A stretch of DNA of 64,000 bases from Cecembia rubra (GTDB taxonomy: Bacteria > Bacteroidota > Bacteroidia > Cytophagales > Cyclobacteriaceae). The notes beneath the pieces were generated by a model, which was not told where the DNA came from, ran no database searches, and worked only from the letters and a program-made list of their open reading frames with translations. The stretch's first letter is position 1. Each line of letters starts with the position of its first letter. Below are positions 18,893-28,670 of the stretch, one piece after another. The DNA is taken from NCBI RefSeq assembly GCF_003014575.1, contig NZ_PYGF01000004.1, forward strand, positions 98,261-162,260, written 5' to 3'. The translations under genes and the position numbers were made by a program.

Positions 18893-20581
18893 TTAAATAT
18901 CTCCTTTTTTCAATGCCTTTACAGCAAAATCAACCGCTCTTGCGGTCAAAGCCATATAGGTAATGGAAGGGTTTTGGGTACCTGTCGAGGTCATACAGGA
19001 TCCATCCGTTACAAAAACATTTTTACAATGGTGCATTTGGTTCCATCCATTCAGCAAGGAAGTTTCTGGATCTCGTCCCATTCTCACTCCGCCCATTTCA
19101 TGAATATCCAGCCCAGGTGCCTGTTTGCTGTCTGATTTACGGATATTTGAACAGCCAGCCTTTTCAAGCATCGCAGTTCCTTGCTCAAAAAAATCATTTA
19201 TTATCTTTTCATCATTTTCATCATAGTCCACCTTTATCTTAAGAAGAGGCATACCCCACTCATCCTTCTCAGACTCACTCAGGCTAACATAATTGTCAAT
19301 TTTTGGAATAGTCTCTCCCTGCATCATCATAAAAACATGCCAAGGTCCAGGAAGGGAATTCCTCTCTTTAAACCCTGGCCCAAAGGATTCCTGGGGCTTT
19401 GCCCCCCAACCACTTCTTCCAGCAGAGTAAAAAGTCATATATCCCCTTAAAAAATCCATTTCTTGTTTTTTGACATTCCTAAAATTGGGCATCATCACAG
19501 CTGTGGGTCTCCTGCCGAAATAATAATTGTCCTCATAGCCTTCAAAATCGGCATATATATTTCCTCTATAATTATGAAAAGCAATGTATTTGCCCAAAAG
19601 ACCATTATCATTACCTAGGCCATAGGGAAATCTTTGGGATTGACTGTTCAAAAGAATTAAATTGGAATTGAGTGCCGCAGCATTTAGAAAAATGACTTTT
19701 GCATAATATTCTTTGGCCTCTTTGGTGACCCTATCAATGACCCTTACTCCTGTAACTTTTTCTTTTTTATCGTCATAAATAATAGAATGGACTACAGAAT
19801 CAGGCCTGACAATTAGGTTACCAGTTGCGGCAGCAGCAGGAAGGGTAGATGAATTTGAACTAAAATACGCACCAAATGGACAACCCCTATAACACTGATT
19901 TCTAGCCATACACTGGCCTCTGCCCTGTTGTAGATGATGGTCTTGGGGCTGGGTAAGATGCGCACATCTGCCAATCATCACATGCCTGTCTTTGAATTCT
20001 GAAATAATTCTGTCACGGATCACTTTCTCCACACAGTTCATTTCCCATGCAGGCAAAAATTCCCCATCCGGAAGGGTCTCCACACCATCCTTGTTTCCAC
20101 TTATCCCTACAAATCTTTCAACATAACTATACCAAGGAGCTAAATCTTCATACCTGATGGGCCAATCTACTGCAAAACCATCTCTTCCTGGGCCTTCAAA
20201 ATCATATTTGCTCCAACGCTGCGTCTGCCGGGCCCAAATCAATGACTTACCCCCAACCTGATATCCTCTTACCCAATCAAAGGGTTTTTCCTGAATATAG
20301 GGATGTTCCTTATCCCGAACGAAAAAATGAGCAGTATCTTCTTTGTAAGCATAACACCTGTTTACTACAGGATTCTCAAGCTTATCGGTCAATGGTATCC
20401 TATTCCGATGCGGCATTTCCCAAGGGTCAGAAAGCATAGTAGGGTAATCTGCTTTATGCTCAACATTTCTGCCGCGCTCCAAAACAAGGGTCTTCAAACC
20501 CTTCTCACACAATTCCTTTGCAGCCCAGCCCCCGCTAATCCCTGAACCTATTACTATGGCATCAAAATTACGGGTATCCAT
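18893..20581 (-). CDS. GMC-family oxidoreductase
   Basis: A 562-residue flavoenzyme of the glucose-methanol-choline family. The FAD-binding GSGISGG is at residues 12-18, the FAD-contacting YQVGGKSLIWARQTQRWS block follows, and the C-terminal active-site region HEMGGVRMG ... TSTGTQNPSITYMALTARA carries the catalytic His/Asn pair. It probably oxidises a sugar or alcohol. Cytoplasmic by sequence (no signal peptide), although relatives can be exported with a gluconate-dehydrogenase subunit 3-like partner; none is seen here. It follows the ABC permease gene by 1 bp. Confidence 0.85.
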   Translation of the reverse strand: MDTRNFDAIVIGSGISGGWAAKELCEKGLKTLVLERGRNVEHKADYPTMLSDPWEMPHRNRIPLTDKLENPVVNRCYAYKEDTAHFFVRDKEHPYIQEKPFDWVRGYQVGGKSLIWARQTQRWSKYDFEGPGRDGFAVDWPIRYEDLAPWYSYVERFVGISGNKDGVETLPDGEFLPAWEMNCVEKVIRDRIISEFKDRHVMIGRCAHLTQPQDHHLQQGRGQCMARNQCYRGCPFGAYFSSNSSTLPAAAATGNLIVRPDSVVHSIIYDDKKEKVTGVRVIDRVTKEAKEYYAKVIFLNAAALNSNLILLNSQSQRFPYGLGNDNGLLGKYIAFHNYRGNIYADFEGYEDNYYFGRRPTAVMMPNFRNVKKQEMDFLRGYMTFYSAGRSGWGAKPQESFGPGFKERNSLPGPWHVFMMMQGETIPKIDNYVSLSESEKDEWGMPLLKIKVDYDENDEKIINDFFEQGTAMLEKAGCSNIRKSDSKQAPGLDIHEMGGVRMGRDPETSLLNGWNQMHHCKNVFVTDGSCMTSTGTQNPSITYMALTARAVDFAVKALKKGDI

Positions 20582-20582
20582 T

Positions 20583-21827
20583 TTATTCGTATCTAAGTGA
20601 TTCTATTGGATCTAATTTGCTTGCCTTTCTCGCTGGAAAATACCCTGATGCAAGCCCAACAAAAATACAAATGACAAATGCTACCATAATCCAAATCCAG
20701 GGAATTAAAAACCCACCCGGGCCTATGGCATTCGCTACGATATTTCCAATTCCGATCCCCAATAATACACCTAAAATTCCTCCTATGATGCAGATAACAA
20801 TCGCTTCTATCAAGAATTGTTGCCTGATCCTTAAAGGAGTGGCCCCCAAAGCTTTTCTAATTCCGATCTCCCTGGTTCTCTCTGTTACTGATACCATCAT
20901 GATATTCATCAATCCAATAGCCGCACCCAATAAAGTGATAAATCCAATAGTGAAACCGCCTATCCTAAGGTATCCTGCCACCTCCTCAAGACTCTCTCCT
21001 ACCGATCGGCTTTTTACTATCTCAAAAGAATCTTCTTCACCCACCCTATCTTGTCTGATTTTGCGCATAATACCTGTAGCCTGACCCATTTCATAATCTA
21101 ATTTAAGAGGATCAGAACCACTCACTGTGACGGTATATCGAAATGTACCTCTGCTATCCAATCGGCTTGCATTTTCAATAGGGATAAAAATCGCCCGGTC
21201 CGGTCCAGGACCTCCACCCACACTTCCCTGTTTTTCTAGAATTCCCACAATAGTATACCTTCTTCCAAATACAGTTATATAGTCATTGAGAGGATCTTCA
21301 TCCTTTCCAAACAAGGATTCAATGACATCCGTACCTATTACACATACACCGTTTCCATATTGGACCTCAGTTGCACTAAAATTCCTTCCTTTTTCTATTT
21401 TGATACCTTTGATATTAAAATATAGGTCATCAGCACCTGTAATCCTCACATTGGGATTGGTCTTTTTGGAACCTCTCTTTACTTCTGCAGCTCCGGTGAC
21501 AGTGGAAAAAATAGTGGATGGTGCTATAGAATTAAATTCTTCCTGAAATTTTACTGCCTCTCTATATTTTAAATTGGGATAAATCTTTTCTGATTTCCCT
21601 TCCTGTACTGCCGCTCCACCAGATGTCCCACGGGATCTTACATCAAAATTACTTGCACCCAAACCCGAAAAACTCTCTTCTATCTGAGCCTTGATGCCAT
21701 CAATAGCTGTAAGCATACCAACAAGTGAAGTAATGCCAATTGCAATAATGGTTCCCGTAAGGATGGTTCTCAACAAATTCACCTTTACTGACTTGAGCGC
21801 CTCCTTAATATTTTCGACCAAATTCAT
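20583..21827 (-). CDS. MacB/FtsX-type ABC transporter permease
   Basis: One N-terminal helix (LRTILTGTIIAIGITSLVGML), a large periplasmic MacB-core-like domain (residues about 45-265) and three C-terminal helices with ERTREIGIRKALGATPLRIRQQFLIEA, the FtsX/MacB permease signature. At 414 residues it is a standard half-transporter. The matching ATPase gene is not in the window. Relatives export antibiotics, lipoproteins or peptides, or signal to cell-wall enzymes; which applies here cannot be told. Cotranscription with the GMC gene is likely from the 1-bp gap, yet a shared role is not evident. Confidence 0.85.
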   Translation of the reverse strand: MNLVENIKEALKSVKVNLLRTILTGTIIAIGITSLVGMLTAIDGIKAQIEESFSGLGASNFDVRSRGTSGGAAVQEGKSEKIYPNLKYREAVKFQEEFNSIAPSTIFSTVTGAAEVKRGSKKTNPNVRITGADDLYFNIKGIKIEKGRNFSATEVQYGNGVCVIGTDVIESLFGKDEDPLNDYITVFGRRYTIVGILEKQGSVGGGPGPDRAIFIPIENASRLDSRGTFRYTVTVSGSDPLKLDYEMGQATGIMRKIRQDRVGEEDSFEIVKSRSVGESLEEVAGYLRIGGFTIGFITLLGAAIGLMNIMMVSVTERTREIGIRKALGATPLRIRQQFLIEAIVICIIGGILGVLLGIGIGNIVANAIGPGGFLIPWIWIMVAFVICIFVGLASGYFPARKASKLDPIESLRYE

Positions 21828-21940
21828 AAACTGTACGAAATAGAACGGTTTAATTTAAAAATCAACCTAAACGACATTAATATTACTCAAGTATTCTGAA
21901 AAAATAAGGGAATACTTAAATTTTTCTACTCCCGGCTTTT

Positions 21941-22552
21941 TCAGTGCATTCTATCACCCCTCAACTCCAGGCCTTCCAAAACTTCTGCCTCATATGCCAA
22001 CCACTCCTTCCAACGCGCATTTACTTTCTCCTTATCATATAAATTTCTCGCCAACTCAATGAAATTAACATAATGTCCTGCTTCTGAAACCATCAATTCA
22101 TAATAGAATTTTTTAAGTTCCTCATCCTGAATATGCAGGGAAAGTAATTTAAACCTTTCACAGCTCCTTGCCTCAATCAAAGCATTCATCAAAAGATATT
22201 CAGTAAGTTGTTGTTCCCTACTGCCTCCCTTTTTCACAAACTGGGAAAGTTTAACTACATATTCATCTTTGCGTGGCTTCCCCAATGGATAACCCCTTTT
22301 CTTTAGATGCTCCATTACCCTCTCAAAATGACCCCATTCTTCAGCTACAACTGGCGTCAGGGTATTTACAACCTCTTCAAAATCAAAGAAGTTAACAATA
22401 AGTGAAATACATGAAGAGGCCGCCTTCTGCTCACAATAGGCATGATCTACCAATATATCCTCAATATTCATTCCCGCTATATTCACCCACCTAGGATCAG
22501 TGGGTAACTGCAGATGTAACATTTTCTGCCTCGTACTTTCTTCCCAACTCAT
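21941..22552 (-). CDS. miaE: tRNA-(ms2io6A37)-hydroxylase MiaE
   Basis: A 203-residue di-iron ferritin-like protein with two E-x-x-H motifs (EEWGHFE and SEAGHYV) plus EARSCERF, the pattern of MiaE. It hydroxylates the isopentenyl group of ms2i6A at position 37 of tRNAs for UNN codons, using oxygen. MiaE is scattered in Bacteroidota, so this gene adds to the A37 modification set already suggested by mtaB. It ends 113 bp upstream of the permease gene and begins 3 bp after the porin gene stop. Confidence 0.88.
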   Translation of the reverse strand: MSWEESTRQKMLHLQLPTDPRWVNIAGMNIEDILVDHAYCEQKAASSCISLIVNFFDFEEVVNTLTPVVAEEWGHFERVMEHLKKRGYPLGKPRKDEYVVKLSQFVKKGGSREQQLTEYLLMNALIEARSCERFKLLSLHIQDEELKKFYYELMVSEAGHYVNFIELARNLYDKEKVNARWKEWLAYEAEVLEGLELRGDRMH

Positions 22553-22555
22553 AAG

Positions 22556-24526
22556 TCAATCAAACAAAGGCCAACTTATTCCAATATCCAAACTTCTCCT
22601 CAATCCGGTAAAGTAAGGCGTAACGAAATAACCCGGCTGGTTCATCATATTTATATTCAAATGATTCATCCTTAGCAAAATCCTTGTTCTTTGTATTCTG
22701 GCATTTAAAAAAAAGTCTAAAACCGGGTAGGCAAAGACATTGAAATCATTCTGCAAAAAAAACTGCTGCATAGAAGGATTATAATTGAAAGCAAAATAAT
22801 CACTTCTATACCTTCCCTCTAAGCCAATTTGCACAAATAGATTTTCATTGAACATTGGACTGTCAAAATAAATCCTTGTATTAAGAACAAGTTCTGGGAT
22901 CCTAAAATTATCAGCCCCATCACCAGACAGGAGCGTATAGTATGCCTCGGATTCCCAAAATAGCTTCTTACGGAAATTGAACATGGATTTAACACCCGGA
23001 ATCAACATAAAAGCCTCTCCACTTGCCTGACTTGCCTGTTGCTCCTCATTAAAATAAACAAAATTGTTGACCCTGTTGATGGCCAGATTTGGTCTAAATG
23101 CCCAGCTTGAAAAGTCCAACTTCATTACTCCTTTTATCTGATCTACACCAATATTACTGAAATCATTCTCCCATTGATGGTGATTGCCTGCATACATCAT
23201 CTGCATCGAAGTGGGTTTGTATAAGGCCTTGGTATAAGATGCTTCCAACCATGGTGAAACAAAAAGTCCTTTGATTCGGAATGCGCCAGGTATCAAGTAT
23301 TCCCCTTCTGCCTCAAAGCTCCATTGGTCATTGATTTGCCCCCTTAAAGCACCACCTAGAAAAAGTTCATTGAACCGGTTGGGCGAATCAAAAGCAGGAC
23401 TTGCCATATTTCCGCTCCTGAACCTTAAGTATGCATTATAATAAAGTGGGCCAATATCACCCTTAAATCCTGCTTCATTTCTCCATTCCCTAAACGCATT
23501 GAGGTTCAATGTTGTATCATTGTCATTAAACCGCTCCGGGTTGAATAAATTGAAGAACACAGAATCTGCTGTATTAAGATTTGAAAAAAAGAACACTTCT
23601 TGCTTCTTTCTATCAAGAATATGATAAACCTGCCACCCTTTGACCAGTTCAAATTCATGGTATAAGTGTAATTCTTGCCTCAGATCATTCACCCTGGAAT
23701 TCCTCAGCCAGACCTTCGCATCTTCATAGGCAAAGAGAATAGAATTTTCGTCTATTTCAGGTGGAACAATCCCTCCCTGTTCCCTTACCTTATGCTTCAT
23801 CCTGGAAAAATTTGCCAAAAGGAAATATTTCTCGTTTTCGGAACGGTAATTGGTGTGAAATGAGTAGCTGTTTTGTTCCGCAAAATTATCATCCCTAGCA
23901 TTGGGATTGAGGGTTTTCCTTGCCCTTATGGTGCTGAGGTTAAAGCCGACATTCCAACGGGGATTCACATTTCTAGCAAATACCAAATCCAGAAGATTCC
24001 TGTTTCCTCCTCCCCAAAAAGCGTTCATCTGACTGAAAGGAGACTTAGTGTCATAGTACTTAATACTATCAGATGAATTATAATATAGGTCATAGACATG
24101 AAAACCTGAAGTGACACCTATCATTCGGGGAACCTCATAAAATATTGGGATAGCCGCACTACCAACATTTCCAAGATCCTGATACAGCCAGCCTGATTTT
24201 GCTACTGGTTCATAGTAATGGAAATTATTTAGAACTGTATCAATCTCATATTTTTTGACCCGATTCCTTTTGACATCTTTTTCAAAAAAATACAGGGAAG
24301 TCTTTGGACCAAAAACCATTTTGGTAGAATCATCAATCAGCTTCTTCCTGCCTCCTTGCTCGCCTTGCCCCTCCTGTCCCGGATCGACCAGCTGCCTTTC
24401 TCGTGGCGCACCCGGAGGAACCTGCTGTCCTTGATTGGGTAGAGGCCTATTGGGAAATTGGGCCAGGACATCAATAAGCCCCACCCAAATCAAAAAAAGA
24501 AATAAAATAGAAACTTTTAATCTCAC
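22556..24526 (-). CDS. putative outer-membrane porin (Porin_10 type)
   Basis: A signal peptide (to about residue 22, VLAQ) is followed by a Pro/Gln-rich linker and a long beta-barrel pattern of alternating hydrophobic and aromatic residues, ending in strand-like segments with ISWPLFD. This architecture and the GPKTSLYFFEKDVKRN start match the putative porin family PF14121 found only in Bacteroidota. 656 residues is normal for it. It sits between lpxK (4 bp upstream on the minus strand) and miaE (3 bp), an operon tied to the envelope at least in part. Confidence 0.75.
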   Translation of the reverse strand: MRLKVSILFLFLIWVGLIDVLAQFPNRPLPNQGQQVPPGAPRERQLVDPGQEGQGEQGGRKKLIDDSTKMVFGPKTSLYFFEKDVKRNRVKKYEIDTVLNNFHYYEPVAKSGWLYQDLGNVGSAAIPIFYEVPRMIGVTSGFHVYDLYYNSSDSIKYYDTKSPFSQMNAFWGGGNRNLLDLVFARNVNPRWNVGFNLSTIRARKTLNPNARDDNFAEQNSYSFHTNYRSENEKYFLLANFSRMKHKVREQGGIVPPEIDENSILFAYEDAKVWLRNSRVNDLRQELHLYHEFELVKGWQVYHILDRKKQEVFFFSNLNTADSVFFNLFNPERFNDNDTTLNLNAFREWRNEAGFKGDIGPLYYNAYLRFRSGNMASPAFDSPNRFNELFLGGALRGQINDQWSFEAEGEYLIPGAFRIKGLFVSPWLEASYTKALYKPTSMQMMYAGNHHQWENDFSNIGVDQIKGVMKLDFSSWAFRPNLAINRVNNFVYFNEEQQASQASGEAFMLIPGVKSMFNFRKKLFWESEAYYTLLSGDGADNFRIPELVLNTRIYFDSPMFNENLFVQIGLEGRYRSDYFAFNYNPSMQQFFLQNDFNVFAYPVLDFFLNARIQRTRILLRMNHLNINMMNQPGYFVTPYFTGLRRSLDIGISWPLFD

Positions 24527-24530
24527 TGAG

Positions 24531-25571
24531 CTATGCTTTATTGGCTACAATTTGATTCAATTTATCTTTCAGCCAATCCAAAATCTCACTATCAAGCTGA
24601 ACCTGAATGGGCAGGACAAAAATCGGAATTTCTGACAAATATTTTTGGAATGCTTCATTTTTAAGTTTTGCCGCATCCTTTTCGGTAGTCAAGACCATAC
24701 AATTCTCCCTTGATTTGGCTAGTTGTTGGATTCTTAAAACGTCTGAAACTTTATAGTAGTAATGATCGCCAAAACTTAATCTTTCAACTACCTTATAACT
24801 TTTAGATACTTCTTGGTAAAGTAATCTGTCATTTGCTATTCCCGAAACCAAAATTACATTTTTATTTTCTTCAAAGGATTCACCAAATAGTGGAAACGGC
24901 TTTCCATATCTTATTCCAGCGAATGCAATTTTCCCTTTAGTGTATTTACAAATGGTTTCACGATACCGGTTTTTTACTTCCTCCGAAACCCCGGCAGGGG
25001 TTTTGGTTACGATTACCAAGTCTGCCCTGTCAGCACCTTTGGGATCTTCCCTTAAGGTACCTAATGGCAATATACTGTCTTCAAAAAAAGGTTTTTGATA
25101 GGTAGTGAGCAAAATATTGATATCTCCTTTGACATATCGGTGTTGAAAGGCATCATCCAAAAGGATCAAATTGGTTTCAGGCCGCAAGGAAATTATTTTA
25201 GAAATCGCCTTCACCCTGTCCTCACCTACAGCCACAGTTAGGCATTTCCCATATTTTGAAAAAATCTGGAAAGGCTCATCTCCAAGCTCATCGGGTCCCA
25301 TATGGACCTCTCCGATTAAGAAACCTCTTGATTTCCTTCCATAACCTCTGCTTAATGTAGCAAGTTGAAAATCATCTTTCAAGTACTCAATCAGGAGTTC
25401 TACCATAGGCGTCTTACCAGAACCTCCTACATTGAGATTGCCAACCACTATGGTAGGGACGGAAAAAGAAATACTCTTTTTTAGACCCTTGTCAAATAAT
25501 CTGTTGCGCAGAGCAGTCACTCCTCCGTAAAGTAAAGCAAAGGGATATAAAAGTGGATCGTACCAGCGCAT
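24531..25571 (-). CDS. lpxK: tetraacyldisaccharide 4'-kinase (lipid A biosynthesis)
   Basis: LpxK phosphorylates the 4' position of the lipid A disaccharide precursor at the inner membrane. The sequence shows an N-terminal membrane-associated helix (LLYPFALLYGGVTALRNRLFD), the P-loop GNLNVGGSGKTPMVE, and LLDDAFQHRYV, all LpxK signatures. 346 residues is typical. It is divergent from the Nif3-like gene; the two 5' ends lie within a few tens of bases. Confidence 0.93.
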   Translation of the reverse strand: MRWYDPLLYPFALLYGGVTALRNRLFDKGLKKSISFSVPTIVVGNLNVGGSGKTPMVELLIEYLKDDFQLATLSRGYGRKSRGFLIGEVHMGPDELGDEPFQIFSKYGKCLTVAVGEDRVKAISKIISLRPETNLILLDDAFQHRYVKGDINILLTTYQKPFFEDSILPLGTLREDPKGADRADLVIVTKTPAGVSEEVKNRYRETICKYTKGKIAFAGIRYGKPFPLFGESFEENKNVILVSGIANDRLLYQEVSKSYKVVERLSFGDHYYYKVSDVLRIQQLAKSRENCMVLTTEKDAAKLKNEAFQKYLSEIPIFVLPIQVQLDSEILDWLKDKLNQIVANKA

Positions 25572-25584
25572 TCGCTAATTTTCT

Positions 25585-25592
25585 TAATTTTG
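25585..25592 (+). promoter_or_regulatory. -7 box of the Nif3-like gene
   Basis: TAATTTTG matches the TAnnTTTG consensus and lies 20 bp before the ATG at 25613, supporting that start over the in-frame codon at 25553. No clear -33 TTG. Confidence 0.45.
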
Positions 25593-25612
25593 GACAAAGT
25601 AAAATAAAAAAT

Positions 25613-26713
25613 ATGGTTTACACGATTCAGGACATAGTTTCTTACTTAGAGAAAATTGCACCACCGGCCTATCAGGAATCCTATGACAATGCCCAACTGA
25701 TAACAGGGGATTCTAAAAACCAGGTCAAAGGAATCCTTTGCAGCCTAGATGCCACTGAGGCAGTGATTGAGGAAGCAATTTCATTAGGCTGTAATCTTGT
25801 CATTGCTCACCATCCGATTATTTTTAAAGGCTTAAAGAGCCTGACAGGAAAAAACTATGTGGAAAGAACCATTATCAAAGCCATCAAAAATGATATTGCT
25901 ATCTACGCCATCCATACCAATCTCGACCATGTAGCACATGGGGTGAATAAAAAAATCGCTGATAAAATCGGCCTGACAAATACATCCATCCTTCAGCCCA
26001 AAAAAGAGCTTCTGTCCAAGCTCACCACTTTTGTTCCACTAGAAGCCAAAGAAAAGGTACTGTCGGCTTTGTTTGAAGCAGGGGCAGGCCAAATAGGAGA
26101 ATATTCCGGTTGTAGCTTCATAGCAGAAGGCAATGGAACTTTTATACCATCTGAAAATGCCAATCCCACCAAAGGAGTCCGGGGAAAAGTGCACGAAGAA
26201 GCTGAAGTAAGAATTGAAGTTCTTTTGCCTAGCTATCTGGAAAAAAGAGTACTTGCATCAATGAAAAATGCCCATCCCTATGAGGAAGTAGCTTACTTTC
26301 TTCACAAATTAGAAAATGAAAACCAATTGGTAGGAGCAGGAATGATCGGTGAACTTTCGTTTCCAATGGATGAAATGGAATTTCTCCTTCACCTCAAAAA
26401 AAACATGAACCTTAAGGTTATCAAACATACAAGCCTATTAAACAGGCCCATTCAAAAAGTAGCAATATGTGGAGGTGCTGGGATATTCTTGCTAAAAGAA
26501 TCCAAAAAATCCGGAGCAGACATTTTCATTACTGCGGATGTGAAATACCATGAATTCTTTGATGCTGAAAATCAGATAGTTGTATGCGATATTGGGCATT
26601 ACGAAAGTGAAATTTACACAAAAGAATTATTGGGAGAGTTATTGTCGCAAAATTTTACTAATATTGCACTCTATTTGACAAAAGTAGTTACGAATCCCAT
26701 AACTTACCTATAG
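25613..26713 (+). CDS. Nif3-like dinuclear-metal-centre protein
   Basis: A 366-residue Nif3/YbgI/YqfO-like protein with metal-binding residues in AHHPIIF, HTNLDH and GHYESE. The central insertion (about residues 130-235) resembles the CutA/PII-like domain of the long YqfO forms. The family forms toroidal hexamers; named GTP cyclohydrolase 1 type 2 homologue in databases although the role is unsettled. I start at 25613 because an upstream -7 box at 25585 leaves the in-frame codon at 25553 untranscribed. The zinc-ribbon gene follows after 3 bp, an arrangement conserved in Bacteroidota. Confidence 0.88.
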   Translation: MVYTIQDIVSYLEKIAPPAYQESYDNAQLITGDSKNQVKGILCSLDATEAVIEEAISLGCNLVIAHHPIIFKGLKSLTGKNYVERTIIKAIKNDIAIYAIHTNLDHVAHGVNKKIADKIGLTNTSILQPKKELLSKLTTFVPLEAKEKVLSALFEAGAGQIGEYSGCSFIAEGNGTFIPSENANPTKGVRGKVHEEAEVRIEVLLPSYLEKRVLASMKNAHPYEEVAYFLHKLENENQLVGAGMIGELSFPMDEMEFLLHLKKNMNLKVIKHTSLLNRPIQKVAICGGAGIFLLKESKKSGADIFITADVKYHEFFDAENQIVVCDIGHYESEIYTKELLGELLSQNFTNIALYLTKVVTNPITYL

Positions 26714-26716
26714 TAC

Positions 26717-27481
26717 ATGGAAAGTACAGTTGCACAAAAACTCGAAGCTTTACTGAACCTTCAAAAAATAGATTCCAGACTCGACGCAATTTTTAAAGTT
26801 AGAGGAGCCCTTCCAGAAGAAGTCCAAGACCTTGAAGACGAGATAGCAGGATATGAAACCAGATTGGACAAATTCAATCAGGACATACAAAGCTTAGAGG
26901 AGGACATCAAGAGATTCAAAGAGAACATCAAAGAATCTGAGAAGCTGATAAAAAAATATCAGGAACAGCAAATGAATGTCCGAAACAACAGGGAGTACGA
27001 CGCTATCACAAAGGAGCTGGAATTGCAAGATCTTGAAATACAGGTTTCAAAAAAGAAAATCGGCGAAGCCCAAGCTAAAATCGAGAACAAAAACAAAGAT
27101 GTTGAGGAGTTAAGGGATCACCTTAAAGAAAGACAGAAAGACCTCTCCAACAAGCAGGATGAATTGAAGACCATCGTATCTGAAAGCGAAAACGAAGAAG
27201 GCAAGCTGGAAGCTGACAGAGAGAAGGCCGTAAAGAAAATTGAGGACAGACTTTACAAGTCCTACTCCAAAATCAGAAGCAATGCTAAAAATGGCCTAGC
27301 TGTGGTAATGGTAAAAAGAGGTGCTTGTGGTGGCTGTTTCAATGTGGTACCACCGCAAAGGCAGGCAGATATCCGAGAAAAGAAAAAACTGATTGTATGT
27401 GAGCATTGCGGAAGAATCTTTGCCGGAGTAGAAGATGAAATCGAGGAAGAAAGCAGCAAGAAAAAAAGAAGCAGAGCTTAA
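26717..27481 (+). CDS. zinc-ribbon coiled-coil protein (CdsZ-like)
   Basis: 254 residues: a long coiled coil (about 10-195, heptads of Glu/Lys/Leu) then a C4 zinc ribbon formed by CGGCFNVV and CEHCGRIF. This layout matches the CT398/CdsZ and zf-RING_7 family found next to Nif3-like genes. Proposed roles in related phyla involve binding sigma-54 or secretion ATPases, but function here is unknown. The tail is acidic then basic (EEESSKKKRSRA). A terminator follows the stop. Confidence 0.85.
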   Translation: MESTVAQKLEALLNLQKIDSRLDAIFKVRGALPEEVQDLEDEIAGYETRLDKFNQDIQSLEEDIKRFKENIKESEKLIKKYQEQQMNVRNNREYDAITKELELQDLEIQVSKKKIGEAQAKIENKNKDVEELRDHLKERQKDLSNKQDELKTIVSESENEEGKLEADREKAVKKIEDRLYKSYSKIRSNAKNGLAVVMVKRGACGGCFNVVPPQRQADIREKKKLIVCEHCGRIFAGVEDEIEEESSKKKRSRA

Positions 27482-27490
27482 AAAATACCA

Positions 27491-27517
27491 AAACCCGGAA
27501 ATTCCGGGTTTTTTTGT
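27491..27517 (+). terminator. terminator after the Nif3/zinc-ribbon operon
   Basis: AAACCCGG (27491-27498) pairs with CCGGGTTT (27504-27511) across a 5-base loop and runs into a T tract, 9 bp after the stop codon. Confidence 0.85.
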
Positions 27518-27587
27518 TTTAATACCTTCAGGGACAGATTTAAAACAAATGATTGTATCTCACGTTTTAATTTCATAGATTTCAATC

Positions 27588-28010
27588 ATGAAAAGGTTTT
27601 TCCTGTCCATATCGTGCTTTTTTATTTACCTGGGTGTCTTCGCAGAAAACCCGGGAGAAAAGACTTATTTGATTCTTTTTGACAAGTCTGAACTGAAAGA
27701 ACTCAAATCAAGTCCTCAATACATTGAAATGAGCCTTATGAATATCTTTAAAACCAAGGCATATTCTGGCAATTCTGATGCGGCAATTCTTGTGAAAGTT
27801 CCATATGAAAACTTAGACGAATGTCAGATAGGTTATTTATTTGTAAGAATTAATAACAAAACGGTATTGCCCCTCCAAGACGTGGCTCTTAAAATTATCG
27901 ATTTAGATCAGACAAAAAACACCTACCAATACCTCTTGGCTTCTTTGGAGGACAAAAACAACAAAACCAAAAAGAACGCAAAAATGCTCAAAACAGCACC
28001 AAGTCCTTGA
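27588..28010 (+). CDS. hypothetical exported protein
   Basis: 140 residues with a signal peptide (MKRFFLSISCFFIYLGVFA). The mature part has a beta-rich start (KTYLILFDKSELKELK) and a basic Lys-rich tail (DKNNKTKKNAKMLK). I recognise no family. The 3' end overlaps the convergent phosphatase gene by 23 bp. Codon use resembles its neighbours and the signal peptide argues for a real gene. Confidence 0.6.
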   Translation: MKRFFLSISCFFIYLGVFAENPGEKTYLILFDKSELKELKSSPQYIEMSLMNIFKTKAYSGNSDAAILVKVPYENLDECQIGYLFVRINNKTVLPLQDVALKIIDLDQTKNTYQYLLASLEDKNNKTKKNAKMLKTAPSP

Positions 28011-28617
28011 GGTGCTCTCCGCAATTGTATTTTTCTATTCTAAAAATCCCCAAATCATTTTGATTTAAAACATAAAGCCCAAGGTTTTGGTGCTTAAAAA
28101 CATCCATATATCTAAGGTCATATCCCATTAACAAACTCAGCAAAATCCTCATGGCACGGCCATGCATGCAGATCAAAATACATTTTCCTGGCTGTGACAA
28201 AATATAATCAATACCTCTTTTAAGTCTTTTGGCCACTATAATTGGGCTCTCTCCTCCTTCGATAGCATATTCCAGATCCCCTGAAGCCCATCTTTCCAAC
28301 ATGTGTTCATAATACTTGTTTTCTTCCCTCGTCATAGGCACTCCTTCATACCTCCCCCAGGAGATTTCATTCAAATCAGGTACTGCTTCATGGGGAATGC
28401 CTAAATCTATAAAACCTTGAATCGACTGTTTTGTCCTTTGCAGTCCGGTATAAAAAACTTTTTCAAAGGCAATATCTTTGTAATAGTCAAAAAAAGCTTC
28501 TGCCTGGCGCTGTCCATTTCTATTCAAAGGGGCATCAATCCCACTCCCTTGAACAACTCCCCTAAGGTTATAATCCGTCTGACCATGCCGGACAAGGTAG
28601 ATTTTTTTACTTAACAA
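27988..28617 (-). CDS. histidine phosphatase family protein
   Basis: 209 residues with the RHG phospho-acceptor motif at residues 10-12 (YLVRHGQTDYN), a downstream RTKQS and the second histidine in CMHGRAM. These are the two catalytic histidines of the phosphoglycerate-mutase-like branch. Substrates range from sugar phosphates to nucleotides and cofactor precursors (CobC-like) and cannot be assigned. Divergent from the menI-like gene. Confidence 0.88.
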   Translation of the reverse strand: MLSKKIYLVRHGQTDYNLRGVVQGSGIDAPLNRNGQRQAEAFFDYYKDIAFEKVFYTGLQRTKQSIQGFIDLGIPHEAVPDLNEISWGRYEGVPMTREENKYYEHMLERWASGDLEYAIEGGESPIIVAKRLKRGIDYILSQPGKCILICMHGRAMRILLSLLMGYDLRYMDVFKHQNLGLYVLNQNDLGIFRIEKYNCGEHLKDLVLF

Positions 28618-28624
28618 GATTCTT

Positions 28625-28632
28625 TATTTTTG
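28625..28632 (+). promoter_or_regulatory. -7 box ahead of the men genes
   Basis: TATTTTTG fits the -7 consensus 38 bp before the menI-like start codon. No convincing -33 element. Confidence 0.4.
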
Positions 28633-28670
28633 TTTCCGATTTCAAAGAAAAGGCTTTTATTCCAAATTAC